From JBDKTH01 sp964558295 (lineage in GTDB: Bacteria; Planctomycetota; Planctomycetia; Pirellulales; Thermoguttaceae): DNA of 21,433 nt. Below the pieces are notes generated by a model that was not told where the DNA came from, did no database searches, and saw nothing but the letters and a program-made list of their open reading frames with translations. The first letter of the stretch is position 1. Every line of letters begins with the position of its first letter. Below are positions 6,692 through 14,685 of the stretch, in pieces. A program made the translations under genes and the position numbers. The DNA lies in NCBI GenBank assembly GCA_964558295.1, contig CAZLDQ010000097.1, forward strand, positions 1 to 21,433, given 5' to 3'.

Positions 6692-8350
6692 ATGGCAGAC
6701 CAGCCTTCTGAAAAGCCTTCCGAGGGACAGACCCCAGGGCCGGAGACACCGGCGAAGTCGAAGCCCGAGGCCGCAGCAAAGAAACCAGCGGCAACGACCA
6801 AGCCGGAAGCCAAGCCCGACGCGAAAGCCGCCAAGCCGGCGGCCAAGGAGCCGGCGGCGAAGGCTCCCAAGGCGACCGAGGATGCGGTGCCGGAATTCGA
6901 TTACGAACGGAAGACGGGTCTATTCACCGGCATTCTGCAGATGGCGCCGAGTTGGCTGGTGAGCATGGTAGTGCATATTGTGGCCCTACTCGTGCTGGCG
7001 ATCATCAACACCGAGGCGCCGCCGAAGAATGTGGCCCATCAGGTCGTGGCGTCGGTCTCCGAGGCCGAAGAGTTGGAAGAGCTGACGGAGATCGAGGAGC
7101 CGGTCGAGCAGATTGATGTCTCGCAGACCGAGTTGCTTCCGCAGGAGACGCAGACCGAGCAGATGGAGGTGGCCGTTGCCGACACCGACACGGCAACGGT
7201 GGCGGTGGAGTTGAGTGACATTGGCTTGGAGCATGCTCCCAAGAGTGATTTGCTCGCTTCGGTCGGTGCTTATACGGGTAATGCCCTGGCGGGTCGGAGC
7301 ACGAATAAAGCAAAACTGGTAGCCGCCGCGGGCGGGAGCGACGAAAGCGAACGCGCGGTGGCCGCGGCACTGAAGTGGTTGGCCAATCACCAAATGCCCG
7401 ACGGCGGTTGGACGTTTGCCCACGGCATGGCGCCGAACTGCCACAACCAGTGTCGCAATCCGGGTGAGAACGTCAAAGCTCGGGTCGCGGCGACGGGGCT
7501 CGCCTTGTTGCCATTCTTGGGGGCCGGGCAAACGCATAAGGCGGGCCAGTACAAGAAGGAGGTCAAAGGCGGACTTTACTTCTTGGTCAATCAGATGAAG
7601 GTGAGCCCTCAGGGTGGGTCACTCGTCGACAGCGGCAACATGTATTCGCACGGGATTGGGGCGATTGTGCTCTGTGAAGCCTACGCGATGACCCATGACA
7701 AGGGACTCTATACGCCGGCCCAGCAGGCGATCAACTTCATCTGTTATGCCCAGGATCCGGTGGGCGGCGGTTGGCGCTATCAGCCGCGGCAGAAAGGGGA
7801 CACGTCGGTCGTCGGTTGGCAAATCATGGCCCTGAAGAGCGGTCACATGGCCTATCTGCGAATCCCGCCGATCACGATCAAAAAGGCGTTCAACTTCCTT
7901 GACTCCGTTCAGGCCAACGGCGGGGCCAACTACGGCTACACCGATCCGGGCTTGGGGCCGGCGACTTCGGCGATCGGTCTGTTGTGCCGGATGTACTTGG
8001 GCTGGAAGCACGAAACGCCGGCGTTGGAAAAAGGCGTCAAGTGGCTGTCCGCGCAGGGGCCCAGCAAATCAAACATGTATTACAACTACTACACCACTCA
8101 AGTCATGCGTCACTGGGAGGGGGAAGAGTGGAAGAAGTGGAACGCGGTGATGCGCGACATGCTCGTCAAGTCGCAGGCCACCAAGGGGCATGAGATGGGA
8201 AGCTGGTGCGTCGAAGGCGCCGATCACAGCACCAAGATGGGCGGCCGGCTCTACTGCACGGCCATGGCCACGATGATCCTCGAGGTCTACTACCGCCATC
8301 TGCCGATCTATCGCAAGCAGAGTACCGACGAGAAGTTCCCGCTCGACTAG
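6692..8350 (+). CDS. Membrane-anchored squalene-cyclase-fold repeat protein
   Basis: 552 residues. Residues 1-65 are a low-complexity Lys/Pro/Ala-rich cytoplasmic segment, then one transmembrane helix (about 86-105). A Glu/Thr-rich spacer (about 110-185) and a periplasmic alpha-alpha-barrel region (about 215-545) follow. Repeat units are recognisable: ALKWLANHQMPDGGWTF, GLYFLVNQM, FICYAQDPVGGGWRYQP, DTSVVGWQIMALKSG and ATSAIGLLCRMYLGW. They resemble the prenyltransferase/squalene-oxidase repeat family that is greatly expanded in planctomycetes. No DXDD cyclase acid motif is present, so terpene cyclisation is unlikely; a binding or scaffold role is inference. The N-terminal layout (one helix plus a Pro/Lys/Glu-rich linker) recalls TonB-type proteins. 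GGAG lies ~10 bases before the ATG. Single-gene transcript ended by a clear terminator. Confidence 0.85.
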   Translation: MADQPSEKPSEGQTPGPETPAKSKPEAAAKKPAATTKPEAKPDAKAAKPAAKEPAAKAPKATEDAVPEFDYERKTGLFTGILQMAPSWLVSMVVHIVALLVLAIINTEAPPKNVAHQVVASVSEAEELEELTEIEEPVEQIDVSQTELLPQETQTEQMEVAVADTDTATVAVELSDIGLEHAPKSDLLASVGAYTGNALAGRSTNKAKLVAAAGGSDESERAVAAALKWLANHQMPDGGWTFAHGMAPNCHNQCRNPGENVKARVAATGLALLPFLGAGQTHKAGQYKKEVKGGLYFLVNQMKVSPQGGSLVDSGNMYSHGIGAIVLCEAYAMTHDKGLYTPAQQAINFICYAQDPVGGGWRYQPRQKGDTSVVGWQIMALKSGHMAYLRIPPITIKKAFNFLDSVQANGGANYGYTDPGLGPATSAIGLLCRMYLGWKHETPALEKGVKWLSAQGPSKSNMYYNYYTTQVMRHWEGEEWKKWNAVMRDMLVKSQATKGHEMGSWCVEGADHSTKMGGRLYCTAMATMILEVYYRHLPIYRKQSTDEKFPLD

Positions 8351-8379
8351 CGGACGACCGACGTCGTGACAAGCAACCC

Positions 8380-8412
8380 CCGGCTTACGGATTCGATCCG
8401 TAGGCCGGTTTT
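8380..8412 (+). terminator. Intrinsic terminator
   Basis: CCGGCTTACGGAT (8380-8392) pairs with ATCCGTAGGCCGG (8396-8408) around a TCG loop: 12 Watson-Crick pairs and one T-G wobble, followed by TTTT. It lies 30 bp after the stop of the squalene-cyclase-fold gene. Confidence 0.88.
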
Positions 8413-8591
8413 GTTTGCGTCAACCAACGGCGAAAACGGTTGCCGGACCGTTTCTTGCAGGGGGTGGCGAATTGCACCGCATGAGTGGGGTGGAAGGCCG
8501 GCCATATCCCTCACAAAACTCGGCACACGTGCCGGGGATCAACGAGCCCGCGCTGCAATGGGGGGAGACCGTCAAATTGCCAAAGAGCAGT

Positions 8592-8858
8592 TCAAGCAGC
8601 CTGTTCGGCTCCAGTGCTTGTGAGTCTAGACGAATGCGTGGCCCAATTTCTAGCTTTTTTTGCTCTTTTCGAGACGCTTCGAGCCTTCGTTGCAACCCTC
8701 TTCCGAGGGGCTGGTTTCTTTGCTGACTTTTTGGCCTTCTTTTTCGCAGTCTTCTTGGTTGGCCTCTTGGCGGATTTCTTCGCAGTGCGACGCTGGGCGG
8801 GCGTCTTTTGGGGGACTTCGGACGCCCGCCCATCATCGGCCGGTGCGGCCTCCTCCAT
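8592..8858 (-). CDS. Lys-rich histone-H1-like tail ORF
   Basis: An 88-residue frame with an acidic start (MEEAAPADD), then a strongly basic block full of AKK/KKT/KKP repeats (about residues 24-68), and an unremarkable end. Such tails occur on planctomycete DNA-binding proteins, for example histone-H1-like proteins or the C-termini of topoisomerases. The start has no Shine-Dalgarno sequence and overlaps the broken SNF2 remnant. It may therefore be the surviving 3' tail of a gene whose front was lost in the same rearrangement, rather than a complete gene. Codon use fits genuine coding. Function not known. Confidence 0.42.
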   Translation of the reverse strand: MEEAAPADDGRASEVPQKTPAQRRTAKKSAKRPTKKTAKKKAKKSAKKPAPRKRVATKARSVSKRAKKARNWATHSSRLTSTGAEQAA

Positions 8859-10356
8859 CTCGACAAAGGAAGTCAGACCGCGACCACAAGTCGGACAAGC
8901 GGTTTTCCACGGGCGTGCCGGTCAGGGCGACGCGGGCGTCGGCCCGGAGCCGCTGAACGAGTTTTGTCTGCCGGGCCCCCAGATCTTGATCGCCTGAGCC
9001 TCGTCGAGCACGACCAAACGCCAACGATGCGCCAAGAGCCCATCCTGGCGCAGGAGCATGCTGTAGGTAGTCACCACCAGATCGACGCTGCCCATCGCGG
9101 ATTTCGGGTCGGCGGCGAACCGGGCGATTTCCGCTTTCCAGTTGCCCACGAGCGAGGCCGGCAGCACTCAGAGCGAGGGGCTTGGGGCTTCTGCGTCTTG
9201 AGCGTCAAGAACAGCGTCAAGACCTGCATTGCCTTGCCGAGGCCCATGTCGTCGGCCAGGCAGGCACCGAGCCCGAGCCCTGTAAGAACTCGCAGCCAAT
9301 TGACGCCTGTCTTTTGATAGATGCGCAACCTGGCTTGGAGTGCACCGTCTTCGGCAGGAGGAGGAAGGTTTTCGGGAATGTGCATTCGGGCGAGCAGCGT
9401 GCGCCATTCCGCATCGGTCAGTTCTTGGTCGCCGAGGGCCAACTGGACTTTGAAATCGAGCATTCCTGCGGGGCTGAACTTATTCTGTGGGGTGTTGCCA
9501 ATCGTCACGCCGACGCGCGGCCGGGGACGTTTCTTCCGCCAGTCGGGCATTCGCACCAAGATCCCGCTTTCCTTGAGCACGGGAATGTCTTTGAGAAACC
9601 GATAGGCCTCGCGGGACGCCCAGGCCAACGGCTGATAGAGGTCGCCTGAATCGAGCAACTCCTTGACGAGGGGACTTTGTTCGGAGGCCAACTGTACGGA
9701 CGAGAGGAGCCGGACGAGGGCTTGTCTGTTCTTGCCCCTGCCATTTCCCGCAGGGCCTGACTCAACGGCTGATACTGGATACGGGCGGTGCCCGTCAGGC
9801 CGGGAGCGTAGGTGGCAAGAAAGGCAAACGGGTAGTCCTTGTCGCAACGGTTTTCGGCCAGGTGAAAGCAGACCCGGCCTACCGGATACCAAAGCGGCGT
9901 CTGGCGTTTGAGAAATCCGGAAAGCCCCTCCTTGCCGGCAACGATCTGGCCGCGGACCCAGGTGTCCAGGTCTTTCCAGCCTCCGACGAGGGCCGGTTCG
10001 GTCAGGTCTTCGGCCCCTTGCATCGGTGGCGCACTGGCTAAGAACGCGGCCAGTTCCGTTGGATCGGGCGGCGGAATCGCCGGCAGCTCCGTAGTGGTTT
10101 CCGGGACATGGCACAAGGCCGTCAAGTAGCGTGCGGCGAACTCCCGCCAGTAGCGAAACGACGCCCCCACCAAGCCCTCCCGCCGCTCGGCGGCCAGCAA
10201 GAACAACCCCTCGGCTTGGCCGGCGGCAAAGGCCTTGGCGATCCGCTTTGCCTGCGGCGTGGGAATCAGTTCCGGGGGATTGCTCGACGACTCTGCTTTG
10301 TGTGTTATGCTAACGTACCCAAAGGGCGCAAATATGACTCGCCATCTGTAAACCAA
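8833..10356 (-). pseudogene. SNF2-family helicase remnant
   Basis: Several frames spell one SNF2/Rad54-like ATPase. The N-terminal associated region (LFLLAAERREGL, FRYWREFAARYLTALCHVP) runs from ~10300. It shifts at a C4 run (9735-9738) into ALVRLLSSVQLASEQSPLVKELL and continues to ACLADDMGLGKAMQVLTLFL. It shifts again at a G4 run (9177-9180), with an in-frame stop at 9168-9170, into PASLVGNWKAEIARF, VVTTYSMLLRQ and the DEAQ box LVVLDEAQAIK. A third shift (~8984) leads to RVALTGTPVENRLSDLWS, after which homology stops. The whole second RecA-like lobe is missing. Walker A reads GLGKA instead of GLGKT. The N-terminus may also be incomplete, since no good start is visible. Such proteins remodel nucleoprotein complexes; this copy cannot. 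Confidence 0.85.
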
Positions 10357-10498
10357 CGCAGAAGTTTGGGGGCCCTATCGCGTCCCCCCGATCAAGAGAC
10401 CCCTTTTCCGCTATTGTCTTGGCAACCATCCGGTTTGCCTGGGTCCGCTTCTGGCGAATCACAGGCACTCCAGCGTCAACGCTCCCGGCGATCGATGC

Positions 10499-10550
10499 GG
10501 ATTCTGCACAGAATCCAATATCGGGTCGTTATCCAATGTCAGGTCGTTTG
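10499..10550. promoter_or_regulatory. Dyad plus tandem repeat upstream of esterase
   Basis: GGATTCTG-CA-CAGAATCC (10499-10516) is a dyad with perfect 8-bp arms. It runs straight into an 18-bp tandem duplication, 10515-10532 and 10533-10550, sharing the core CCAATRTCRGGTCGTT. The block lies ~95-145 bp before the esterase ATG and looks like an operator region. The same frame stays open here, so a longer esterase start is formally possible, but a signal peptide and Shine-Dalgarno sequence at 10644 argue against it. Confidence 0.45.
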
Positions 10551-10643
10551 GCGATCGCAGCCATGGCCTTTTTGGCCAAGCGGGGTTACACTGTAAGCCT
10601 TGGCAGCAGTCACGTCAACCAACGAGAAGACGGGAGGGCGGAC

Positions 10644-12602
10644 ATGCGGTGGTGTCTTGGACTGATTACGGCCATGGCGGCGGCCGGTGCACGGGGCGAA
10701 GAGCCGACGGCGATCTACAGTGTGCTGATCCAGCGGGCGGAAGCCCTCTCGGCCCGTTCGCTTGCTGAACTGCCGTCGCGTTCCGGATGGGAGGCCGACG
10801 TACCGGCCAAGCGAAAGCAGTGGCTGGAGATGTTGGGGTTGGACCCGCTGCCGCCGCGCACGGAAATGCACGTCACCGTGACCGGCACGCTCGACCGGGG
10901 CCACTATGTCATCGAAAAACTACACTTCCAACCGATTCCCGGGTGCCGCATCGCGGCCAATCTCTATCGGCCGAAGACCGTCGCGGGGCGATTGCCGGCG
11001 GTGGTCTATGTGTGTGGGCACAGCAAGGCGGGGAAGTTCCATTATCAGCCCCATCCGCGTTGGTTCGGCGAACATGGCTATGTGGCGTTGATCCTCGACC
11101 CGATCCAGGTGGGCGAGAACGGAGGATTTCACCATGGCGTGTATCGCAACCGGTGGTGGCACTGGTATAGTCAGGGCTACTCGCCGGCGGGGGTGGAAGT
11201 GTGGGCGGCCATGCGGGCTTTCGACTATCTGACGACCCGGCCGGACGTCGATCCCGAGCGGTTTGGGATGACTGGGCTCAGCGGCGGGGGAACCATCTCG
11301 TGGTTTACCGGGGCGGCCGACGAACGGATCAAAGTGGTCGTGCCCACCTGCCAGACCGGCACGATCTATCAGCACATTCGCGACCGGACCCTCGACGGCC
11401 ATTGCGACTGCACCTATTGGGTGAATACCTACGGCTGGGATTTTCCGGACGTGGCCAGCCTGATTGCCCCGCGGGCGTTGCTCGTGGCGGCCTCGACCGA
11501 GGATGTGTTGTTCCGCCCGTACGCCTTTCGCGACCTGGTGCATCGGGCTCGCATGGTTTATCGGCTGGAAGGGTGCGAGGATCGAATCGGACTGGTGGAA
11601 GACGTTTTTCGCCACGGCTACACGCCCAAGCTACGGCTGGCGATCTTCAATTGGTTTGAAAAGCACCTGAAGGGGTCGGACCAGCCGGTTACCGAGGATT
11701 TGCGAGACGAAATGGAACCCGACGAAGCGCTGGCCGTCTATCGAACGAAGACACCGCCGGCCGACGATCGGCTCAAGGAGGTTGACCGCTTTTTCCTGCC
11801 GCTCCCTCAAACGCCCAAGGTGAGGGATCGTACCCAATGGGAACGTCATCAGCAGGAATCGCTCGATCGGCTGCGTCGGACGACGTTCCGCTGGATGCCG
11901 GCGACTTTTGAGGTGACCGGCGCTGTGGAGCGTCGGCAAGGTCAGTCGGAAACGACCGCTTTTCGGACCTACGAGTTTTCCTCGGAGCCGGGGATGCCGA
12001 TTCGCGCCCACCTGGGGATTCCGCTCAACGGTCCGCAGCCTTATCCGCTGGTAGTCACGCCGATGTCGCCCGAGGCCGAAACGTCCTTCTCGCTGCAGAA
12101 CACGGGAATTGCGGGGGCGTTGGCCGACCGGGCAGGGGTGGCTTCGGTTTCGGTGCGAGGTACTGGGGAAGGTTCGATCGGGCCGGGCCTGGAATGGACC
12201 GTGCGGCGGGCCTACCCGTTGTTGGGCCAAAGTCTGCCCGAGCGACAGACGTTCGATTTGTTGCAGGCCATCGCGATGTTGCGCAAGCAGCCCAATGTGG
12301 GTCGCATCGTCGTGTACGGCAAGGGGCGCAATGCAGCGTTGGCCATCTATGCCGCGCTGATCGATCCGCAAATTGAGGAGATTATTCTCGACGATCCGGT
12401 GACCACACATTGGGACTCCGGCCCCGAGTTTCTCGCAGTGCTGAAGGTCGGCGATTTGCCTCACAACCTGGCCTTGGCATTTCCGCGACCGATCACGTTC
12501 GTGGGCAAAATCCCCGAGGCGTACCAGTGGACGAAGGACTGTTACGAGGCTTGCGGCGCCGGTGATCGGATTCGGGTGGTTCGGAGTGTGCGGGAGTGGT
12601 AG
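10644..12602 (+). CDS. Secreted tandem alpha/beta-hydrolase (esterase-like)
   Basis: 652 residues from the ATG at 10644, preceded by GGGAGG and beginning with a signal peptide (MRWCLGLITAMAAAGARG). Two alpha/beta-hydrolase units follow. The first (about 80-355) has YRPKTVAGRLPAVVYVCGHSKAG, a nucleophile elbow GLSGGG with Ser213, a candidate acid in STEDVLF and His324 in FRHGY. It resembles acetylxylan-esterase/dienelactone-hydrolase-type proteins common in planctomycetes. The second (about 440-650) keeps the fold pattern (PLVVTPMSP, RTFDLLQAIAMLR-like helix) but reads YGKGRNAA where a Ser elbow should be, so it is probably non-catalytic. Likely an exported enzyme removing acyl groups from polysaccharides; the substrate is inference. 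It stands alone, convergent with the DUF1634 gene. Confidence 0.83.
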   Translation: MRWCLGLITAMAAAGARGEEPTAIYSVLIQRAEALSARSLAELPSRSGWEADVPAKRKQWLEMLGLDPLPPRTEMHVTVTGTLDRGHYVIEKLHFQPIPGCRIAANLYRPKTVAGRLPAVVYVCGHSKAGKFHYQPHPRWFGEHGYVALILDPIQVGENGGFHHGVYRNRWWHWYSQGYSPAGVEVWAAMRAFDYLTTRPDVDPERFGMTGLSGGGTISWFTGAADERIKVVVPTCQTGTIYQHIRDRTLDGHCDCTYWVNTYGWDFPDVASLIAPRALLVAASTEDVLFRPYAFRDLVHRARMVYRLEGCEDRIGLVEDVFRHGYTPKLRLAIFNWFEKHLKGSDQPVTEDLRDEMEPDEALAVYRTKTPPADDRLKEVDRFFLPLPQTPKVRDRTQWERHQQESLDRLRRTTFRWMPATFEVTGAVERRQGQSETTAFRTYEFSSEPGMPIRAHLGIPLNGPQPYPLVVTPMSPEAETSFSLQNTGIAGALADRAGVASVSVRGTGEGSIGPGLEWTVRRAYPLLGQSLPERQTFDLLQAIAMLRKQPNVGRIVVYGKGRNAALAIYAALIDPQIEEIILDDPVTTHWDSGPEFLAVLKVGDLPHNLALAFPRPITFVGKIPEAYQWTKDCYEACGAGDRIRVVRSVREW

Positions 12603-12649
12603 GCGGTGCGAGTTGCACTGAAGGGCGTGTGCAAGTCTCTTGGGCTATG

Positions 12650-13003
12650 TCACCCCACGCCGAGCAGGAGACTTAGGGCCAAGAGGCCGAGCACGACGAG
12701 AGCCACGGTCGCAAAGCGGTGGTCACCGGCCATTGCCCAGCCGATGGCCAACACGGCGACGCGCACCAGGGGTGTTGCCATCAGGAGCAGCAAGGCGAGA
12801 TTGAGAATCGCCACGCCGTTGCCATGCAAGGCCGCGGCCAGGAGGGGGACGATGCTGGGCGGGATCGTTTGGGGCCGGGGTTGCTGTTGGATGAAGACGA
12901 GCAGTATCCCCAGGCAGGCCAATATGGCGCTGGCTATCACACCCAACAGCAGGGCAAGATGGACCCAATGTTCCAGCGTCTTTGCTTGATTCGTGGGTAT
13001 CAT
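12650..13003 (-). CDS. DUF1634 membrane protein
   Basis: 117 residues with three hydrophobic helices (about 14-38, 62-88 and 96-116). The opening EHWVHLALLLGVIAS and the helix arrangement fit DUF1634, a small integral membrane family usually encoded next to TauE/SafE permeases. The start lies 6 bp after the stop of the TauE/SafE gene, so the two form an operon and probably a complex. The biochemical role is unknown; association with sulfur-compound export is inference from the partner. Confidence 0.83.
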   Translation of the reverse strand: MIPTNQAKTLEHWVHLALLLGVIASAILACLGILLVFIQQQPRPQTIPPSIVPLLAAALHGNGVAILNLALLLLMATPLVRVAVLAIGWAMAGDHRFATVALVVLGLLALSLLLGVG

Positions 13004-13009
13004 ACGGTA

Positions 13010-13876
13010 TTATCCTGGAAAGCACGCACGATAGAGCATCTGTCCTGCCACGACCAGCAAAAGCAGGGCGAAGAGACGCCGCACAAGACTGGGCCGGATG
13101 CGTCGGTTCAACGAGCTTCCCAGGGCGGAGCCAAGGAGAACTCCCAACATCGCAGTGGCCGTCAGGACAGGGCGGACTTCTCCCCGTCCATAGTAGAGAA
13201 AGGCACTCGCCGCCGCAGTCACACCGATCATGAAGTTGGAGGTGGCCGCGGCCGCTTTGATGGGGATGTTGCACAACAGATGCAAGGCCGGGACCTTGAA
13301 GATCCCGCCGCCGATCCCCAGAAGTCCAGAGACGGCTCCCGCAAAGGAGGAGGCCACCAACCCGGCACCAAGACGGCGCACGCGGTAAGGCACGAGACGC
13401 TGTTCCTGATCGTCGTAGTACCGCCCGCCGAGGATGCCGAGGTCTTCAGGGATCTCCGAGGGAGGCGACTGGTTGGCGTTTGGTTGTTCGCCGAATTCAG
13501 ACTCCACGCGTCCCTGCCACATCAGCACAGCGACGGGTACGAGCACGAGTCCAAACAGCCCCTCCAGGACATGCGAGGACAACCAGCTGGCTGCAAAACC
13601 TCCCAGGATCGCTCCGATCGAGGTGGCAATCTCCAGCGTCATTCCCAGACGCATGTTCGCCATTCCCCGTTCGACGTTTGCGCTAGCCACCGCACTCGAC
13701 GTGGCAATGACCGAGACGAGACTGGTCGCCACCGCGTAGTGCATGGGCACTCCGAGGCAGAGGACCAGTACGGGGATCAAGAAAACGCCGCCGCCGGTTC
13801 CCAAAATGGCTCCCATCACGCCGGTCGCCATGCCGGCCAGCGCGATCCAAAATACGTTCAGAGGCGTCGTATACAT
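13010..13876 (-). CDS. TauE/SafE family permease
   Basis: 288 residues from the ATG at 13876. The protein is mostly hydrophobic, with the two-fold pattern of the TauE/SafE (DUF81) family. Each half carries a Gly-rich first helix: GVMGAILGTGGGVFLIP and GAVSGLLGIGGGIFKVP. A hydrophilic loop (about residues 125-175, EFGEQPNANQ to YYDDQEQRLVPYR) separates the halves. Members export sulfite, sulfoacetate or other organosulfur anions across the inner membrane; the substrate here cannot be read from sequence. A GTG at 13993 would add 39 residues that do not look conserved and has no Shine-Dalgarno sequence. The ATG at 13876 has AGGAG upstream, but within a hairpin. The DUF1634 gene follows. Confidence 0.85.
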   Translation of the reverse strand: MYTTPLNVFWIALAGMATGVMGAILGTGGGVFLIPVLVLCLGVPMHYAVATSLVSVIATSSAVASANVERGMANMRLGMTLEIATSIGAILGGFAASWLSSHVLEGLFGLVLVPVAVLMWQGRVESEFGEQPNANQSPPSEIPEDLGILGGRYYDDQEQRLVPYRVRRLGAGLVASSFAGAVSGLLGIGGGIFKVPALHLLCNIPIKAAAATSNFMIGVTAAASAFLYYGRGEVRPVLTATAMLGVLLGSALGSSLNRRIRPSLVRRLFALLLLVVAGQMLYRACFPG

Positions 13877-14233
13877 TAGGAGCGTTCCGCTCCTTTTGGG
13901 CCGGAGGAAGCTAAGCCCCTCATGATATCCCTCGTAGAACCGGTTTCCACGTTCGTTCGGTAAATCGTACCGGTCTGGGAAAGTGGCTTTCACCTGTACG
14001 GGGGAGACGATTTACTTTGGTGAGGGGTCAAGAGAGACCGGCGGATTCCGAGTTATCGGGAGCAGGGGCGGCTGTCGAACTATAACGGTCAGGGTGAATG
14101 AGCAGAGGTCATGGGGGACGAACGACTCGACCTAACCTACCCAGACATCCCGTTTTCGCTCGGGAATTCGTAGTCAAACGGTCTTCTTCTGCAATTTCCC
14201 ATTTCGACACAGGCAATGAATGGAGTAACGACA
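13877..14233. other. Divergent intergenic region with SD hairpin
   Basis: 357 bp between the divergent permease and PVYV-repeat genes. The dyad AGGAGCG-TTC-CGCTCCT (13878-13894) abuts the permease ATG. Read on the - strand, the AGGAG arm is the only Shine-Dalgarno candidate and is paired with CTCCT just before the ATG. A TATAAC at 14081-14086 has no good -35. Nothing else was recognised. Confidence 0.4.
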
Positions 14234-14572
14234 ATGAAACGGACCTGGAGTAGGATGCTCGGTATCGCCCTGGCAACCGTGGCGATTTCGGGGGCTGGCG
14301 TCCAGGCAGGGGGGGTAAGCGTGGGGATTGGGATTGGTGTACCGGCACCGCCTCCCCGGCCACATTACTATCGACCGTATCCGTACCGGGTTTATGTGGC
14401 ACCTCGGCCGGCGCCGGTCTACGTGGTTCCGGCTCCGGTCTATGTGGCCCCACCTCCTGCTCCGGTCTATGTGACGCCACCCCCGGTTTATGTGGTTCCG
14501 ACTCCGGCGCCGGCCCCGGCAGCGACGAGTACGCCACGGCCCTACTGGGCGCCGAGCGACTACGATCCCTGA
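14234..14572 (+). CDS. Small secreted Pro/Val/Tyr-repeat protein
   Basis: 112 residues from the ATG at 14234 (GGAG 8 bases upstream; an ATG at 14216 lacks one). A signal peptide (about 1-25, ending VQAGG) is followed by a Gly/Val strand GVSVGIGIGVPAPPP, and then irregular repeats of PAPVYV/PPPVYVVP over residues ~40-95. The tail is Ser/Thr/Pro-rich. It is low-complexity and probably an extended, exported or cell-surface protein; similar Tyr/Pro/Val-rich proteins are common in planctomycetes and have no assigned function. The repeats are also visible in DNA as recurring CCGGTCTATGTGG-type units. Confidence 0.72.
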   Translation: MKRTWSRMLGIALATVAISGAGVQAGGVSVGIGIGVPAPPPRPHYYRPYPYRVYVAPRPAPVYVVPAPVYVAPPPAPVYVTPPPVYVVPTPAPAPAATSTPRPYWAPSDYDP

Positions 14573-14574
14573 AG

Positions 14575-14614
14575 AGGCGGGCACGCATCGCGTGCAGACC
14601 GTTGCAATCCGCCT
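14575..14614 (+). other. Nested stem structure after PVYV gene
   Basis: AGGCGG (14575-14580) can pair with CCGCCT (14609-14614), enclosing a perfect hairpin GCACGC-ATC-GCGTGC (14581-14595). It begins 2 bp after the PVYV gene stop and has no T tract. It could end the PVYV transcript or shape the leader of the next one. The -35 box of the following promoter lies within it. Confidence 0.3.
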
Positions 14615-14638
14615 GATGGGCAAGATATGATGTGAGGA
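14602..14638 (+). promoter_or_regulatory. Sigma-70-like promoter of esterase gene
   Basis: TTGCAA (14602-14607), an 18-nt spacer and TATGAT (14626-14631), followed by GTGAGGA. It lies 54 bp before the ATG at 14686. A near copy with the same spacing stands before the DUF4091 gene, which strengthens both calls. Confidence 0.6.
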
Positions 14639-14685
14639 ATCGTCGTCGATTGGCCCGTCTAAGGTAGGGAAGAGAGGAGTCTGCG

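Noticed and set aside
8860..8905. Zinc-ribbon-like CPTCGRG in frame ahead of the Lys-rich ORF
   Set aside because: These bases encode the conserved SNF2 motif NRLSDLWS in another frame; the Cys motif is a by-product of those codons, and a stop lies just upstream in its frame.
10419..10643. 75-residue N-terminal extension of the tandem esterase
   Set aside because: The signal peptide and GGGAGG Shine-Dalgarno place the start at 10644; the upstream stretch contains a dyad and tandem repeat more like regulatory DNA.
12719..13879. A + strand frame of 386 codons
   Set aside because: Antisense to the DUF1634 and TauE/SafE genes; the composition (Gln/His/Arg-rich) is typical of a shadow of a hydrophobic gene.
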